From Muricea muricata (Eukaryota; Cnidaria; Anthozoa; Malacalcyonacea; Plexauridae): a stretch of 64,000 nt of DNA. Under the pieces are notes generated by a model that made no database searches, was not told where the DNA came from, and saw only the letters and a program-made list of their open reading frames with translations. Each line of letters starts with the position of its first letter. Position 1 is the first letter of the stretch. Both the position numbers and the translations under genes were made by a program. Below are positions 61,920 to 64,000 of this stretch, piece after piece. The DNA is taken from NCBI GenBank assembly GCA_963855995.1, contig OY979718.1:30971282-31035281 (forward strand), written 5' to 3'.

Positions 61920-62865
61920 TCTTCCGTGAAGCTATAAACATGGATTTAATTTAGGTGCTTATTTGCATGCAGCTTCCCTGCCTAACTAAAGTGGCATCTC
62001 CCCGGACAACATTGTGCAAGTGTCCGGCCTGGGAGGATGTCAATCTATCTTAAACCCTGCTGTTCCACTATTCTGAAAAAATTGTTATTGTCTAATGATC
62101 GAAGGTTCCTGTACCGATTTGACCACTTTGTATACAGTTTTGAAGCATGCACAAATGGTTAGTGATGTTGCGGACCAACAAGATTATGTAATCACGTTTT
62201 ATGTGGCATTCTATTTCAACCCAAAACAAATTCAAATGAAGTTTCCCAAAGAATATACTTCCACTCCGTGGTTTGTCTTGAAGGATTGTACATCACAGAG
62301 AGCTGCCTGTCTTTGCTGGGTAAGAAGTTTCGTTTTTATGTTTCGGACTTAGGAAATATTTCTGCTCATGGTCAAGTGATTTTAATGATTTTCAGTTACC
62401 AAACCTTTCCGGACACAAAGAAGTCAGGAGTCCAGTTTTTCTCTCGGAATCCAGGGCGTTTTCGGTGTTCAGCTCTGAAGACCATTCTTCAGCATCAGAG
62501 ATTCGAATAAGAAGATACAGAAAAAAATTGAGAAGTTCTTGAGAAGTAATAAAAGGTTGACCATAATAATAAGACCTTTTATGCGTCACACAGGTCGAGA
62601 ATGCTTAAGACGTGCTTTGTTTGGGCTGCAAATCACAAAGATCGCAAACAGTCGAAATTGGCTGAAACAGATTCATCAACATTTAGTGAAAATACCCCTA
62701 TAAAAGAAGGTAAGAATTTATTACAAATAATGTGCACTTTAGATGCTGTGATGACACGATAGCCTCGTTTCTATGATTAGACAAATGACATACGTTTCTT
62801 CGGCAAAATGCTCCAATTTTTATCGGTTTGAATATAGAAAATGACACCTAAAAATGACAGCACAG
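61920..62865 (+). repeat. cassette copy 28 (pairs with copy 9)
   Basis: B 61920-62319, C about 62413-62541 truncated as in copy 9, D 62594-62709. Confidence 0.88.
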
Positions 62866-63774
62866 TTCTCGCTGAAGCTCTGAACACGGATTTAATTTGG
62901 TTGCTCCTTTGCATGCAGCTACCCTGTCATTAGCACAGTGGCATTTCTCCGCCCAACATGCCACAAGTTCCCGGCCGGGGAAGGTATCTGTCTATCTTAA
63001 AAACTGCTGTTCTACAATTGTGCAAAATTGAATATTGTCTAAAGATCGAAGATTCTTGTACCAATTCCACCACTGTGTGTACAGTGTAGAAGCATGCACA
63101 AATGGTTAGTGATGATTTGAGACAGTATGATGCAGTCATCACGTTTGACATCTCCATCTTAATCCAAGGAAAACAAATTCAAATGAAATTTCCCAAAGAA
63201 TTTTAAAACCCCGTGATTCGTCATGGAGGAGTACACATAGCACTGAACTACAGTACCTGTCTTTGCTAGGTAACAAGTTTGGTTTTACATTTCGGCTTTA
63301 GGAAATATTTCAGTCTATGGTTTTATAATATTTATTACATTATCAGTTTTTAATATTTTTCAGGAATTTAAACTTTCATTATACAAAGCAGTCAGGAGTC
63401 CAGCTTCTCCACCGAATGCAGCTCGTCCACGGAAACAAGTTCCCAAGATCATTCGTTACCATCAGAAACTCGAGTGAGAAGATACAGAAAAAAATTTCAA
63501 GTGCTTCAAATGTAGTAAGTAGTAATGACAGGTTGACAAACACATTAAGACCTTTCAAAAATTATAAAGGTAAAGAATGCTTCAGACATGCTTTGTTTCG
63601 GCTGCAAAGCACAATGATAAAAAACATCCGAAATTGGCAGAAGCGGATTTATAAACATTTAGTTAAAACACCTCTAAAGGAGAATGTAAGAATTTATTAT
63701 TATGAATGTGCATTTTGGATGATGTGATGAAACGGAAGCCTCTCTTCTATGGTGAGACAATTGACACAGTTGTT
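62866..63774 (+). repeat. cassette copy 29 (pairs with copy 10)
   Basis: B 62866-63269, C about 63381-63514, D 63570-63685 with the TAAAGGTAAAGAATGC acceptor change seen in copy 10. Confidence 0.88.
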
Positions 63775-64000
63775 TTAGGCACTTATTTGCATGCACCTAC
63801 CCTTCCTAAAGCAAAGTGGTATTTCCCAGGAAAACGTGGAGCAAGTTCTCGCCGTTGAGTATATCAATCTATTTTATACCCTGCCGTTCTAGCATTGTGC
63901 AAAATTAGATATTGTCCTAGGATCGAAGGTCTCTCTACCGATTTGACCCCTGTGCGTACAGTCTTGAAGCATGCACAAATGTTAGTGATCTTCTGGAACA
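63775..64000 (+). repeat. cassette copy 30 (runs off the window; pairs with copy 11)
   Basis: It starts with the same intron deletion as copy 11 (TTGTTTTAGGCACTTATT) and continues as exon B to the window end, so the array extends further. Confidence 0.86.

Larger units (their letters stand above)
33931..64000 (+). repeat. tandem array of a gene-derived B-C-D exon cassette
   Basis: About 29 plus-strand copies follow one another here. Each full copy contains exon B (about 400 bp, usually after GCACAG and ending CTGG|GTAAGAAG), an intron of about 110-130 bp ending in TTTCCAG, segment C (about 130 bp, Ser-codon-rich), a 55-65 bp intron-like spacer starting GTAAGTAGTAATAACAGG, segment D (about 115 bp, starting GTCGAGAATGCTTAAG), and an intron of about 190 bp. 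The B product in consensus includes LGGYQSILNPAV, IEGSCTDFTTVYTVLKHAQM, VITFDIAIF.QAKQIQMKFP and GFHIALNYLSLLG. I associate this domain with large uncharacterised protein families in corals. Stops, indels and partial copies are frequent. Confidence 0.88.

Noticed and set aside
33931-64000. A single functional giant multi-exon gene
   Set aside because: Most copies have stops, internal deletions and lost splice sites, so a complete translated product from this stretch is not supported, although transcription cannot be excluded.

Overview
This is an AT-rich animal nuclear DNA window built almost entirely of mobile elements and repeats, with no complete ordinary host gene. The mix suggests a cnidarian, probably an anthozoan such as a coral or anemone: DIRS-type and RLE-type retrotransposons, CR1/L2-like LINEs, Tnp2-type DNA transposons, DUF6589-type proteins, and an uncharacterised domain family I associate with corals. 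This is inferred from family content; no single-copy marker gene confirms it. No tRNA, rRNA or CRISPR was seen.

Region 1 (1-12.4 kb) is a nested stack. A 5'-truncated CR1/L2-like LINE (minus strand, 1-2660) abuts the reverse transcriptase of a DIRS-like element. That DIRS element is itself split by a 6.95 kb CACTA/EnSpm-like element (3546-10493). The CACTA-like element has near-perfect terminal inverted repeats and a 3-bp flanking duplication (TAA/TGA), and removing it rejoins the DIRS reading frame. Inside are two divergent genes: an internally deleted zinc-finger/Tnp2-type transposase (minus) and a multi-exon SAMD3-like gene (plus).

Region 2 (12.8-24.4 kb) is one 18-bp minisatellite opened up by later insertions. 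It holds a 930-bp almost pure (ATT)n tract, the 3' end of an RLE-encoding non-LTR element, a second (ATT)n tract, a nearly complete Dong/R4-like element, a third (ATT)n tract, and a nearly full-length CR1/L2-like LINE on the minus strand.

Region 3 (24.9-33.1 kb) is a second TIR-bounded element of about 8.1 kb. It carries a decayed multi-exon DUF6589-type gene and the C-terminal exon of a Tnp2-type transposase, both on the plus strand. It interrupts or truncates a copy of the Region 4 repeat.

Region 4 (33.9-64 kb, running off the window) is a tandem array of about 30 diverged copies of a cassette, all on the plus strand. A full copy is roughly 0.9-1 kb and has three exon-like segments: B, about 400 bp, with a conserved protein domain; C, about 130 bp; and D, about 115 bp. 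The introns between them are short and still carry recognisable splice signals. Most copies have stops and indels; copy 2 keeps an open B exon. Blocks of three neighbouring copies recur about 10 and 15.5 kb away, so the array has higher-order structure. MITE-like and other insertions (36.8, 41.6, 42.4, 43.2 kb and larger ones at 35.0 and 37.7 kb) sit inside individual copies.

Functionally the window is a transposon graveyard plus a gene-derived tandem repeat. The most interesting items are the cassette array, the pairing of a Tnp2-type transposase with a second unrelated gene in two different TIR elements, and the RLE retroelements embedded in ATT microsatellite.
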